Below are positions 54,647 to 62,412 of a stretch of 64,000 bases of DNA, piece by piece (the first letter of the stretch is position 1; each line of letters opens with the position of its first letter). The notes beneath the pieces are model-generated. The model searched no databases. It saw only the letters and a program-made list of their open reading frames with translations, and was not told the origin of the DNA. The translations under genes and the position numbers were made by a program. Source of the DNA: Streptomyces sp. NBC_01267 (lineage in GTDB: Bacteria > Actinomycetota > Actinomycetes > Streptomycetales > Streptomycetaceae); contig NZ_CP108455.1 in assembly GCF_036241575.1 (NCBI RefSeq), positions 1,260,501-1,324,500 of the forward strand. The letters run 5' to 3'.

Positions 54647-55228
54647 TCATACGCTCCGCGCCTGGGACGGCGCCGAGCGTACGAACTTCCCGCCCTGCCA
54701 GCGCCACTTGGCCTGCTGCCGCACATCGGGCTTCCAGCGCGGCACGTCGGGCGAGGAGTAGCCGAGAAGCGTCGCGGTCACCGCGCCTCCCTCCACGGCG
54801 AGAGCACCGACCTGTTGCTGCTCGGACGGGGCGACCAGCGTCGCGACGACCCGTGGCGGGCCGTTCCCGGCCTTCGACCGGGTGAGGACGTAGATCCCGC
54901 TCGGCGGCGTCCCCGATCCCGCGTCGCAGCGCACGGCGGCCACCGTTTCGGGGTTCCCGTCGCGGTCGAGGTCGCCCACCGCCTTCTTCGTGACGACCGT
55001 TCCCACACTTCCGCAGTCCAGCGGGAAGGTGGCGGCTGCCGCGTCGGGCGCCGCCGCGGTGGCCGGTTTCGGATCGGGCTGGGAGGCGGTGGCCGGGCCG
55101 GGCGTGAGCACGCCCGCCACGGCGACGACGGCGGCCATCGCGGTGGCCGTGGCCAGCCAGTGGACCGGACTGGTCCGGGTGTGCGCGAGGTCCGGGAGCG
55201 CAAGGTCCGGGAGCGCGGAGGGCTGCAC
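54647..55228 (-). CDS. Secreted or membrane-anchored protein with VCBS-like motif
   Basis: This 193-residue protein starts at the GTG at 55228 with GGAG upstream; the frame continues to 55324 without a good site. A hydrophobic segment (about 23-43, WLATATAMAAVVAVAGVL) precedes a secreted domain with VGDLDRDGNPETVAAVRCD, a calcium-loop-like VCBS/FG-GAP motif, and two cysteines. A 15-bp tandem repeat encodes LPDLALPDLA near the start. Function is unknown. Only 4 nt separate its stop from the convergent ferredoxin stop. Confidence 0.7.
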   Translation of the reverse strand: MQPSALPDLALPDLAHTRTSPVHWLATATAMAAVVAVAGVLTPGPATASQPDPKPATAAAPDAAAATFPLDCGSVGTVVTKKAVGDLDRDGNPETVAAVRCDAGSGTPPSGIYVLTRSKAGNGPPRVVATLVAPSEQQQVGALAVEGGAVTATLLGYSSPDVPRWKPDVRQQAKWRWQGGKFVRSAPSQARSV

Positions 55229-55330
55229 GCGGGAGGTCTCCTGTGGGGCAGTACCGGAGGGGGTGGCCAGAATGGTGCCACACGTCACAGGAGTTCGGAA
55301 CGGCGGGGTCCGTACGGCCAACATAAAGAA

Positions 55331-55375
55331 GCCGCCGCCGAGTTCCCCTTCGTGCGGAGGGAACTCGGCGGCGGC
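55331..55375 (-). terminator. Terminator after trmI
   Basis: Perfect 17-bp stem (55331-55347 with 55359-55375), 11-nt loop, followed by a T-rich stretch on the minus strand, 18 nt after the trmI stop. Confidence 0.8.
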
Positions 55376-55393
55376 GTCCGTGCGTTGTACCGG

Positions 55394-56341
55394 TCAGGCT
55401 TCGGTCACGGGGTCGGCTTCTCCCCCGGATTCCGCACCGGACTTCGCCCGGGAGGCGGTCGCTCCTGGTCCGGAGTAGTCATCGCCGTACGAACCCTTGG
55501 ACGGGCGGCGGCGGCGCAGCGGGGCCTCCACACCGTCGGCGAGGCGCCGGGCGGTGACCAGGAAGCCGGTGTGGCCGATCATCCGGTGGTCGGGACGGAC
55601 GGCCAGGCCTTCGACGTGCCAGTTGCGGACCATCGATTCCCAGGGCTGCGGCTCGGCGAAGCAGCCGATCTCCCTGATGGACTCGACGGTGCGCGAGAGC
55701 TGGGTGGTGGTGGCGACGTAGCAGCAGAGGATGCCGCCGGGGACGAGTGCCTTGGAGACGACCTCCAGGCATTCCCAGGGAGCCAGCATGTCCAGCACCA
55801 CACGGTCGACGTCCGTGTCGGACAGATTGTCCTGGAGGTCGCCGACGGTCAGCTGCCAGGCCGGGTGCGGGCCACCGAAGTAGCGCTCCACGTTCTGGGT
55901 GGCGATCTCGGCGAAGTCCTCACGGCGCTCGTACGAGTGCAGCATGCCCTGCTCGCCGATGGCGCGGAGCAGGAAGCTGCTGAGTGCGCCGGAGCCCACT
56001 CCCGCCTCGACGACCCGTGCGCCGGGGAAGATGTCGCCGAAGGCCAGGATCTGGCCCGCGTCCTTGGGATAGACCACGGCAGCGCCGCGGGGCATGGACA
56101 GGACGAAGTCGGGGAGCAGGGGGCGCAGCGCGAGATAGGCGACGTTCCCCGTGGTACGGACAACACTGCCCTCGGGGGCACCGATCAGCTCGTCGTGCGG
56201 GAAAGAACCCTTGTGGGTGTGGAAATTCTTTCCTGCTTCGAGCGTGAAGGTGTAGTGGCGTCCCTTGGGGTCGGTGAGCTGGACCTGGTCCCCGACTTTG
56301 AAGGGCCCACGTCGGCGGGCGGCACCGGTCGGTTCGGACAT
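55394..56341 (-). CDS. trmI: tRNA (adenine-58-N1)-methyltransferase TrmI
   Basis: This 315-residue SAM-dependent methylase acts on A58 of the tRNA T-loop. It opens with an FKVGDQVQLTDPKGRHYTFTLE beta-domain, then has KGSFPHDELIG, YPKDAGQILAFGDIFPGARVVEAGVGSGAL (SAM motif) and the VLDMLAPWECLE catalytic segment. The C-terminal tail is Ser/Gly-rich. Its neighbour is a RecB-type nuclease gene, as beside Rv2118c in mycobacteria as I recall. It begins 18 nt after the S2P gene stop. Confidence 0.93.
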   Translation of the reverse strand: MSEPTGAARRRGPFKVGDQVQLTDPKGRHYTFTLEAGKNFHTHKGSFPHDELIGAPEGSVVRTTGNVAYLALRPLLPDFVLSMPRGAAVVYPKDAGQILAFGDIFPGARVVEAGVGSGALSSFLLRAIGEQGMLHSYERREDFAEIATQNVERYFGGPHPAWQLTVGDLQDNLSDTDVDRVVLDMLAPWECLEVVSKALVPGGILCCYVATTTQLSRTVESIREIGCFAEPQPWESMVRNWHVEGLAVRPDHRMIGHTGFLVTARRLADGVEAPLRRRRPSKGSYGDDYSGPGATASRAKSGAESGGEADPVTEA

Positions 56342-56359
56342 ACGAGCAGCCTACCGGCC

Positions 56360-57598
56360 TCAGGAACCCGGTCGCGCCATCGCCTGGACGAAGGCACGTT
56401 CGACATCGGCGGTGGAGAGGACTCCGTAGATCGCGCCGCTCTCCTCGACCACCAGGTACTCGGTGGCCGGGCTGGCCCGCAGCCTGTCGAGGAGCGCCTC
56501 GCCGGCCAGTTCGGCCGGGACCTTCATGCCCTCGGTGAGGTCCTGGGCGAGCCCGCTCACGGCGACCCAGGGGCGCCGGTGCTCGGGGACGCCGACGATG
56601 GCCGCTTCCCTGACCAGGGCTGTCGGATCGCCGTGGCTGTCCACCACGACCAGTGCGCGCGCTCCGGCCTCGTTGGCCCGGCGCAGCGCCTCGGAGAGCG
56701 GTGTGCCGGTCTCGACGGGGACGGCGCGCCTGGTGAGCGTGCGGGCGCGGAGCTCGGGGAGGTGTTCGCGCAGTCGGGCCATCCGCAGGCTGTTGCCCGC
56801 ACCGGTCCAGATGATGGCCGCGAGGATCGCGGCGAGCAGCGCGTCCATCACGGTCTCCATACCGCCCACGTCGGCGTCGGAGCCGGTGTGGGTGAGCAGC
56901 GGGAGGCCGATGAGTACGGAGACGGCGAGCGCCCGGCCGAACCAGGCGGCGGCGACGGTGCCGCTCATCGGGTTGCCGGTGATCTTCCAGACGACCGCGC
57001 GCAGCATCCGGCCACCGTCCAGCGGCAGGCCGGGCAGCAGGTTGAAGATCGCCACGATGAGGTTGGAGATCATCAGTCCCGCGAGCAGCACACCCGGCAC
57101 CGTGCCGGGTTCCACGGCCTTCATGCCGAGGTAGAAGACGCCGGAGAGCACGAGGGAGAGCAGCGGTCCGACGAACGCGAGGACGAACTCCCGTCCCGGG
57201 GTGTCCGACTCCTTCTCGATCTCCGAGACGCCGCCGAAGAACTGCAGCTGGATGCGGCGCACCGGGAGCTTGAAGCGCAGGGCCGCCACGGTGTGTGCCA
57301 GTTCATGGACGAGTACGGAGGCGTAGAAGGCGACCGCGAAGAAGAGCGAGACCAGGTACCGGAGGTTGCCCAGTTCGGGCAGGACGCGGTCGAGCTGGCC
57401 GCCGAAGACCCAGGTGATGAGCGCGGCCACCAGGAACCAGCTGGGTGCGACGTACACCGGGACCCCGAAGGGGCGGCCCATCAGGATCCCGCCGCCCGGT
57501 GCGTCCCGGCGCTGCGGCTTGCCGCCCTCGGGCGCGGAACCGGGGCCGGGCCCGTCCGCGCCGGACTGCGGGCGCCCGCTGTCGCCGCTCTCGTCCAC
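56360..57598 (-). CDS. Site-2 zinc metalloprotease with CBS domains (SpoIVFB/Rip3-like)
   Basis: This 412-residue intramembrane protease has zinc ligands in HELAH (SVLVHELAHTVAAL) and the LDG motif NLLPGLPLDGGRMLRA. It has about six helices and a C-terminal pair of CBS-type repeats (about 290-412, including ARALVVVDSHGDPTALV and TEYLVVEESGAIYGVL). No PDZ domain is seen, so it is the SpoIVFB/Rip3 type rather than Rip1/RseP. The GTG at 57598 has AAGGG 5 nt upstream. Its substrate is unknown. Confidence 0.92.
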   Translation of the reverse strand: MDESGDSGRPQSGADGPGPGSAPEGGKPQRRDAPGGGILMGRPFGVPVYVAPSWFLVAALITWVFGGQLDRVLPELGNLRYLVSLFFAVAFYASVLVHELAHTVAALRFKLPVRRIQLQFFGGVSEIEKESDTPGREFVLAFVGPLLSLVLSGVFYLGMKAVEPGTVPGVLLAGLMISNLIVAIFNLLPGLPLDGGRMLRAVVWKITGNPMSGTVAAAWFGRALAVSVLIGLPLLTHTGSDADVGGMETVMDALLAAILAAIIWTGAGNSLRMARLREHLPELRARTLTRRAVPVETGTPLSEALRRANEAGARALVVVDSHGDPTALVREAAIVGVPEHRRPWVAVSGLAQDLTEGMKVPAELAGEALLDRLRASPATEYLVVEESGAIYGVLSTADVERAFVQAMARPGS

Positions 57599-57737
57599 GA
57601 TGTCCCTTCGTATCCTTCGTGTCCCTCGGACCATTCTCCATCGCTGCTTACCGCGATGTCCTGATCATGCAGTGCGAGGGGGCCTACCGTCGATGGTATG
57701 CGGCTCTGTGTCAGTGGCGGGTCGTAGGGTCTGGAGC

Positions 57738-58571
57738 ATGACTACCGCCCAGCAGCCCACGTCTCTCTCGCCGTCGCGGGCGAGCGACTTCATGCAGTGC
57801 CCTCTGCTGTACAGGTTCCGGGTGATCGACAAGCTGCCGGAGAAGCCCAGCCCGGCGGCGACGCGCGGCACCCTGGTGCACGCGGTGCTTGAGCGGATGT
57901 TCGACGACCCGGCTGCGGACCGGACGGTTCCGCGTGCCAGAGCGATGGTTCCCGGCCAGTGGGACCGGCTTCTCGCCGCCAAGCCGGAGCTGGCCGAGCT
58001 GTTCGCGCAGGACGCCGGGGGCGAGCAGCTGGCCCAGTGGCTCTCGGAGGCCGAGTCGCTGGTCGAGCGGTGGTTCACGCTGGAGGACCCGACCCGTCTC
58101 GAACCGGCCGAGCGCGAGCTGTTCGTCGAGACGGAGCTGGAGTCGGGGCTGCGGCTGCGCGGCATCATCGACCGGGTGGATGTGGCACCGACCGGCGAGG
58201 TGCGGATCGTCGACTACAAGACGGGGAAGGCGCCGCGTCCGCAGTACGCGGAGGGCGCGCTGTTCCAGATGAAGTTCTACGCGCTGGTCGTCTGGCGGCT
58301 GAAGGGGATCGTGCCGCGCCGGCTCCAGCTGGTGTACCTGGGGAACGGCGAGGTGGTGACGTACGACCCGGTCGAGGCCGATCTGGAGCGGGTCGAGCGC
58401 AAGCTGCTCGCACTGTGGGACGCGATCAAGAAGGCCACCGAGACGGGCGACTGGCAGCCGCGGCCGACCAAGCTGTGCGGCTGGTGCGACCACCAGGCGG
58501 TCTGTCCCGAATTCGGCGGTACGCCTCCGGTGTACCCCCTGACGGTCGTCCGGGCGGCCGAGCCCGCCTGA
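57738..58571 (+). CDS. RecB-family PD-(D/E)XK nuclease with Fe-S cysteines
   Basis: This 277-residue stand-alone nuclease has SPSRASDFMQCPLLYRFR, the RGTLVHAVLERMF helix and the active site GIIDRVDVAPTGEVRIVDYKTGK (Asp, then D-x-K). A C-terminal Cys cluster Cys247-x2-Cys250-x5-Cys256 with Cys21 matches the four-cysteine Fe-S staple of AddB and Cas4. It probably acts in DNA end processing or repair. There are no cas genes nearby. The ATG at 57738 was chosen; it is divergent from the S2P gene. Confidence 0.9.
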   Translation: MTTAQQPTSLSPSRASDFMQCPLLYRFRVIDKLPEKPSPAATRGTLVHAVLERMFDDPAADRTVPRARAMVPGQWDRLLAAKPELAELFAQDAGGEQLAQWLSEAESLVERWFTLEDPTRLEPAERELFVETELESGLRLRGIIDRVDVAPTGEVRIVDYKTGKAPRPQYAEGALFQMKFYALVVWRLKGIVPRRLQLVYLGNGEVVTYDPVEADLERVERKLLALWDAIKKATETGDWQPRPTKLCGWCDHQAVCPEFGGTPPVYPLTVVRAAEPA

Positions 58572-58666
58572 GCCGGGCCGTTCCCCGGCCGTCCGGCGAT
58601 ACGCCCCGCAGGAGTCCGGGCGGGCCGCTCAGGGCAGAATGGGGCTGGTCTATCGAAGGAGATCCC

Positions 58667-59341
58667 GTGGCGATCCGCGTCCTACTGGTCGACGACCAGC
58701 CGCTGCTGCGCACCGGCTTCCGGATGATCCTGGAGGCAGAGCAGGACCTCGCGGTGGTCGGCGAGGCCGGGGACGGTCTGCAGGCCCTCGACCAGGTCCG
58801 GGCGCTTCAGCCCGATGTCGTACTGATGGACATCCGGATGCCCCGGATGGACGGGGTCGAGGCGACCCGTCAGATCACCGGCCCCGGCCGGGACGGCCCC
58901 GCGAAGGTTCTCGTACTGACCACCTTCGACCTCGACGAGTACGTCGTGGAGGCGCTGCGCGCCGGTGCGAGCGGCTTCCTCCTGAAGGACGCCCCCGCCA
59001 ACGAACTCGTCCAGGCGATCCGGGTGGTCGCCGGGGGCGAGGCGATGCTGGCGCCGAGCATCACCCGCCGGCTGCTCGACAAGTACGCGGACCACCTGCC
59101 GTCCGGCGAGGATCCCGTGCCCAACACCCTGCACACGCTGACCGAGCGTGAGGTCGAGGTGCTGAAGCTGGTCGCGCGCGGCCTGTCGAACGCGGAGATC
59201 GCCGCCGACCTGTTCGTCAGCGAGACCACGGTGAAGACCCATGTGGGGCATGTGCTGACGAAGCTGGGGCTGCGCGACCGGGTCCAGGCCGCGGTGTACG
59301 CGTACGAGAGCGGGCTGGTGCGCCCCGGCGCCCAGCAGTGA
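58667..59341 (+). CDS. NarL/FixJ-family response regulator (orphan)
   Basis: This 224-residue regulator has a receiver domain with acidic pocket VDDQ, phospho-acceptor Asp55 (LMDIRMPRMDG) and Lys in FLLKDAP. The LuxR-type HTH at about 155-215 reads LTEREVEVLKLVARGLSNAEIAADLFVSETTVKTHV. The GTG at 58667 has AAGGAG 6 nt upstream. NarL types usually pair with HisKA_3 kinases, and none is in the window. It is convergent with the solute-binding lipoprotein. Confidence 0.93.
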   Translation: MAIRVLLVDDQPLLRTGFRMILEAEQDLAVVGEAGDGLQALDQVRALQPDVVLMDIRMPRMDGVEATRQITGPGRDGPAKVLVLTTFDLDEYVVEALRAGASGFLLKDAPANELVQAIRVVAGGEAMLAPSITRRLLDKYADHLPSGEDPVPNTLHTLTEREVEVLKLVARGLSNAEIAADLFVSETTVKTHVGHVLTKLGLRDRVQAAVYAYESGLVRPGAQQ

Positions 59342-59394
59342 CACCCGGCGGCGCCCAGGCGTGAGGTCCGGTCCGTGAGTTCCGGCCTGTGAGG

Positions 59395-59424
59395 GGCCCC
59401 GGACACCCGTCGGCGTCCGGGGCC
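59395..59424. terminator. Bidirectional terminator between the response regulator and lipoprotein genes
   Basis: 10-bp stem (59395-59404 with 59415-59424) and a 10-nt loop, 7 nt beyond the lipoprotein stop and 53 nt beyond the regulator stop. Confidence 0.6.
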
Positions 59425-59431
59425 GGACAGG

Positions 59432-61033
59432 TCAGCTGATGCCCCGGCCGAGTTCCCAGATCTGCAGGGCGGACGAGTTGCTGAGCGCCCACTCCACCCC
59501 GGTCAGGTCGTCGCGGGCGGCGACGTACTGCTTGCCCTGCCAGAGCGGCAGCACAGGGACGTCGTCCGCGACGATGTCCTGGATCTTCTGGAGGGGGATC
59601 ACGGCCGTGGTGCGGTCGGAGGCCCGCCGGGAATCCAGGATGTACTTGTCGCGGATGGTGCTGTTCGCGTAGGGCAGGTTGAGGAAGTTGCCCTTGCTGA
59701 GGAACGGCGAGATGAAGTTGTCCGCGTCGGGGAAGTCCGGGAACCAGCCCATGCCGTAGACCGCGTAGTCACCGTGGAGTTCCGCGGGACGGAACTGATC
59801 CCACTGGGTGCCCTGGATCGTGATGTCGAAGAGCCCGGACGCGTTCAGCTGCTTCTTGAGCAGCGCGAACTCCTTCGCCGTATTCGGGCCGTAGTGGTCG
59901 TTCGTGTAATGCAGCGTCAGCCGCACCTTGTCGGTGATCCCGGCGTTGCGCAGGATCCGGGTGGCTTCGGCCCTGCTCGGATCGCCGTACTTGTTGAAGA
60001 ACGAATTCGTGTGCCCGCCGACGCTGGTGGGGATCAGCGAGTAGAGCGGCTCGGCCGTCGCGCCGTACACCTGGCTGGCGATCTGGCCGCGGTCGACGAG
60101 TGCGGCCATCGCCTGGCGGACCGCCTTGTTCTTCACCGACGGGTCATTGGTGTTGAAGCCGAGGTAGCGGATCTCCAGACCCTGGCTCTCGACGAAGTTG
60201 ATGTCCGGCGACGATCCGGCGGAGAACTCCTTGATCTGCTCAGGGGAGATGGCGCGGGTCATCATGTCGACCTTCCCCGACTTCAGCGCCGCGCCCATGG
60301 CCGCGGCGCCGGTGAAGGACCGGATCTCGACCTTGTCGTTCTGCAGCTTCAACGCCCCCTTGTACCGGGGGTTCTTGGTGAAGACCGCTTTCTCCAGGCG
60401 GTTGTTCCTGACCTCCGCCTTGAAGGTGTACGGGCCGGAGCCGTCGATCTCGAAGCCGTTGCGCAGCTTGTTCGGCGCGTAGGCGGCCTTCTCCACGATG
60501 CCCGCGGCCGGGGTCGCCAGCTTGTACGGGAAAGTGGCGTCCGGGGTCTTCAGGTGGAAGACCAGTTCCCGATCGCTCACCGGCTCGATGGTGTCGATGT
60601 TGTCGAAGAGACCGGCCGGCCCGTTCGGGTCGTGGATGTGGGTGACGCGGTCCAGGGAGTACTTCACGTCGGCGGCCGTGAGGCGGTGGCCGTTCGAGAA
60701 CTCCAGGCCGCTGCGCAGCTTGCAGCGGTAGCTCTCGTTCTCGCTGTCCGTGAACCGGCAGCCGGAGGCGGCGTCCGGGATGGGCAGGCCGCCGCCGCGC
60801 GGCATCTGCATCAGTGACTGGAGAGTGGGGCGCAGGATGTTCCAGGCGCCCGTGTCATAGGTGTAAGCGGGGTCGAGCGGCGCCGGAGCCTTCTTGGTGG
60901 CCACGAAGGAGTCCGTGATGCCCACGACGATGGGCTTGCCGCCTCCGCCACCGCTGTCCGTGCTGCCGCACGCGGCGAGTACCGGAGTGAGCAGGCCCGC
61001 TATGGCCGGCAGCACCAGAGTCTTGCGGTTCAT
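59432..61033 (-). CDS. ABC transporter solute-binding lipoprotein, peptide/nickel (family 5) type
   Basis: This 533-residue lipoprotein has lipobox LAAC (Cys22) and the SBP_bac_5 fold. The N-terminal lobe has LRSGLEFSNGHRLTAADVKYSLDRV, the middle has GSGPYTFKAEV and IRYLGFNTNDPSVKNKAVRQAMAALVDR, and the C-terminal lobe contains YGMGWFPDFPDADNF. It should bind oligopeptides or related solutes. No permease or ATPase genes are adjacent, so it is an orphan receptor. The ATG at 61033 was preferred over 61051, which lacks a site. Confidence 0.9.
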   Translation of the reverse strand: MNRKTLVLPAIAGLLTPVLAACGSTDSGGGGGKPIVVGITDSFVATKKAPAPLDPAYTYDTGAWNILRPTLQSLMQMPRGGGLPIPDAASGCRFTDSENESYRCKLRSGLEFSNGHRLTAADVKYSLDRVTHIHDPNGPAGLFDNIDTIEPVSDRELVFHLKTPDATFPYKLATPAAGIVEKAAYAPNKLRNGFEIDGSGPYTFKAEVRNNRLEKAVFTKNPRYKGALKLQNDKVEIRSFTGAAAMGAALKSGKVDMMTRAISPEQIKEFSAGSSPDINFVESQGLEIRYLGFNTNDPSVKNKAVRQAMAALVDRGQIASQVYGATAEPLYSLIPTSVGGHTNSFFNKYGDPSRAEATRILRNAGITDKVRLTLHYTNDHYGPNTAKEFALLKKQLNASGLFDITIQGTQWDQFRPAELHGDYAVYGMGWFPDFPDADNFISPFLSKGNFLNLPYANSTIRDKYILDSRRASDRTTAVIPLQKIQDIVADDVPVLPLWQGKQYVAARDDLTGVEWALSNSSALQIWELGRGIS

Positions 61034-61517
61034 TCTGGACGTTCTCCTCATCCGGCACTGGGATACAGCGATGTACAGACACTCCGCCGCTGCCGCCCGT
61101 TCGGGGCGGGGCGATCGGGCCGGGTACAGAGCGATCGGTCCAGTGTTCCCGTCAGCTTTGCGGGCGCAGGGGGCACGGAAGTGTACGGCGAAGTTCTCGC
61201 CACGAGATTAGTGGGGAACGTCAGGAAACCTGGAACGGGGGCGACTTGAGCCGTATCCACATCATCTTCACGAATAGCGGAGCGTCCATATTCGACCACC
61301 GAAATGATTCACGCACCGCTTCACCAATCGGGACACATGGGCATGTGCAGAGCGGAGCTCCGGCGCGACAGCACGCGCATGAGCCCGTGTCGACGCCTCA
61401 CCAGGTGACGAACGTCACTCCCGCCCGGTCTTTCGCAAAGCGCCAACTGCTCTCGCGTGCACATGAAAAACACAAGGTCGACGGGCACCGATTCACGTCA
61501 AAGCGAAAGAAACCCGG
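61034..61517. other. 484-nt intergenic region of lower GC
   Basis: Upstream region of the solute-binding lipoprotein and downstream of the HAD gene. It is visibly less GC-rich than the neighbouring coding DNA and has several short A/T runs. No convincing ORF, RNA hairpin or promoter pair was found. Confidence 0.5.
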
Positions 61518-62231
61518 TCAGTATCCGTCCCGGTGCATTCCGTTGACCAGGGCCTTGAGGAATTCCAGATCGACTTCTTCCAGCGATCCCACGACCATCC
61601 GGCCGTCCGCGGCGGCGATCGGTGCGACCGAGGGCACCGCCACCACCCGGCAGCCCGCGGCTTCGGCCGCCGCCACCCCGGTCGCGGTGTCCTCGATGAC
61701 GGCGCAGCGCGCGGGATCGGCCCCGAGAGCGGCTGCGGCGGCGAGATAGGGCTCCGGGTGCGGCTTCGTACGCGTGACCTCGTCACCCGCGATCGTCAGC
61801 GAGAAGTTGTCCGGGCCGAGCGACATCAGGATCCGGTCGATGATGCGCCGGTGCGAGGCGGAGACCAGGGCGGTGGGCACGCGGTGGGCGGCCAGCTCGG
61901 TGACCAGTCGCATGGCTCCCGGCATCAGCTGGACCCCGCGCGAGATACGCGCCTCGAAGCCGTCGTTGAGCAGCACGGTGAGCTCGGGAAGGGTGATGTC
62001 CGCGCCGGTGGCCTCGATGAGGTATCCCGCGCTGCGGGTCATCGGCCCGCCCACCACGACATGCTGCCAGCCCTCGTCGAGCTGGTGCCCGAGACCGGCG
62101 AAGACCTCGACCTCGGCCTCCCACCAGAACCTCTCGGTGTCCACCAGGGTGCCGTCCATGTCGAGGAAGACGGCCTGCAGGACGGAGTCCTCGGCCATAC
62201 GGGTACTGAGCGCAGGGACCGTACTGGTCAT
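61518..62231 (-). CDS. HAD-superfamily hydrolase (phosphatase/phosphoglucomutase-like)
   Basis: This 237-residue HAD enzyme has motif I FLDMDGTLVDTE (Asp24/Asp26), a helical cap at about 35-95, motif II VSASH, motif III TKPHPEPYLAAAAALG and motif IV VIEDTATGVAAAEAAG. It is likely a small-molecule phosphatase such as phosphoglycolate or sugar-phosphate phosphatase; the substrate is not known. The ATG at 62231 has AGGAGG about 9 nt upstream. It follows metH after a terminator. Confidence 0.9.
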   Translation of the reverse strand: MTSTVPALSTRMAEDSVLQAVFLDMDGTLVDTERFWWEAEVEVFAGLGHQLDEGWQHVVVGGPMTRSAGYLIEATGADITLPELTVLLNDGFEARISRGVQLMPGAMRLVTELAAHRVPTALVSASHRRIIDRILMSLGPDNFSLTIAGDEVTRTKPHPEPYLAAAAALGADPARCAVIEDTATGVAAAEAAGCRVVAVPSVAPIAAADGRMVVGSLEEVDLEFLKALVNGMHRDGY

Positions 62232-62258
62232 CCGGGCACACCTCCTGGAGGGACATGA

Positions 62259-62298
62259 GGGCCGGTCCCCCTCCCCCTGCCGGGGAGAGGACCGGCCC
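62259..62298 (-). terminator. Terminator after metH
   Basis: 10-bp outer stem (62259-62268 with 62289-62298) extended by an inner 6-bp stem (62271-62276 with 62282-62287), between metH and the HAD gene. Confidence 0.65.
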
Positions 62299-62412
62299 GC
62301 ACTGGACCGACCAGTGTACGTCCGGAAGGCCGGGCGCGCCCCGCCATCGGTCCCGACACCGGCGCCCGGCCGCACCGCGCGGTACGGGTCCGGCACCATC
62401 CGGGCGGGAGCC

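Noticed and set aside
56360..57598. Site-2 protease as the Rip1 that processes RskA
   Set aside because: It has CBS domains and no PDZ domain, so it belongs to the SpoIVFB/Rip3 type. Proximity of about 30 kb is not evidence of a functional link.
61258..61280. CGAATAG sequence resembling the SigK -10
   Set aside because: The preceding CC is missing and no CCAATCC or CCATCC lies 15 nt upstream, unlike the four sites listed.
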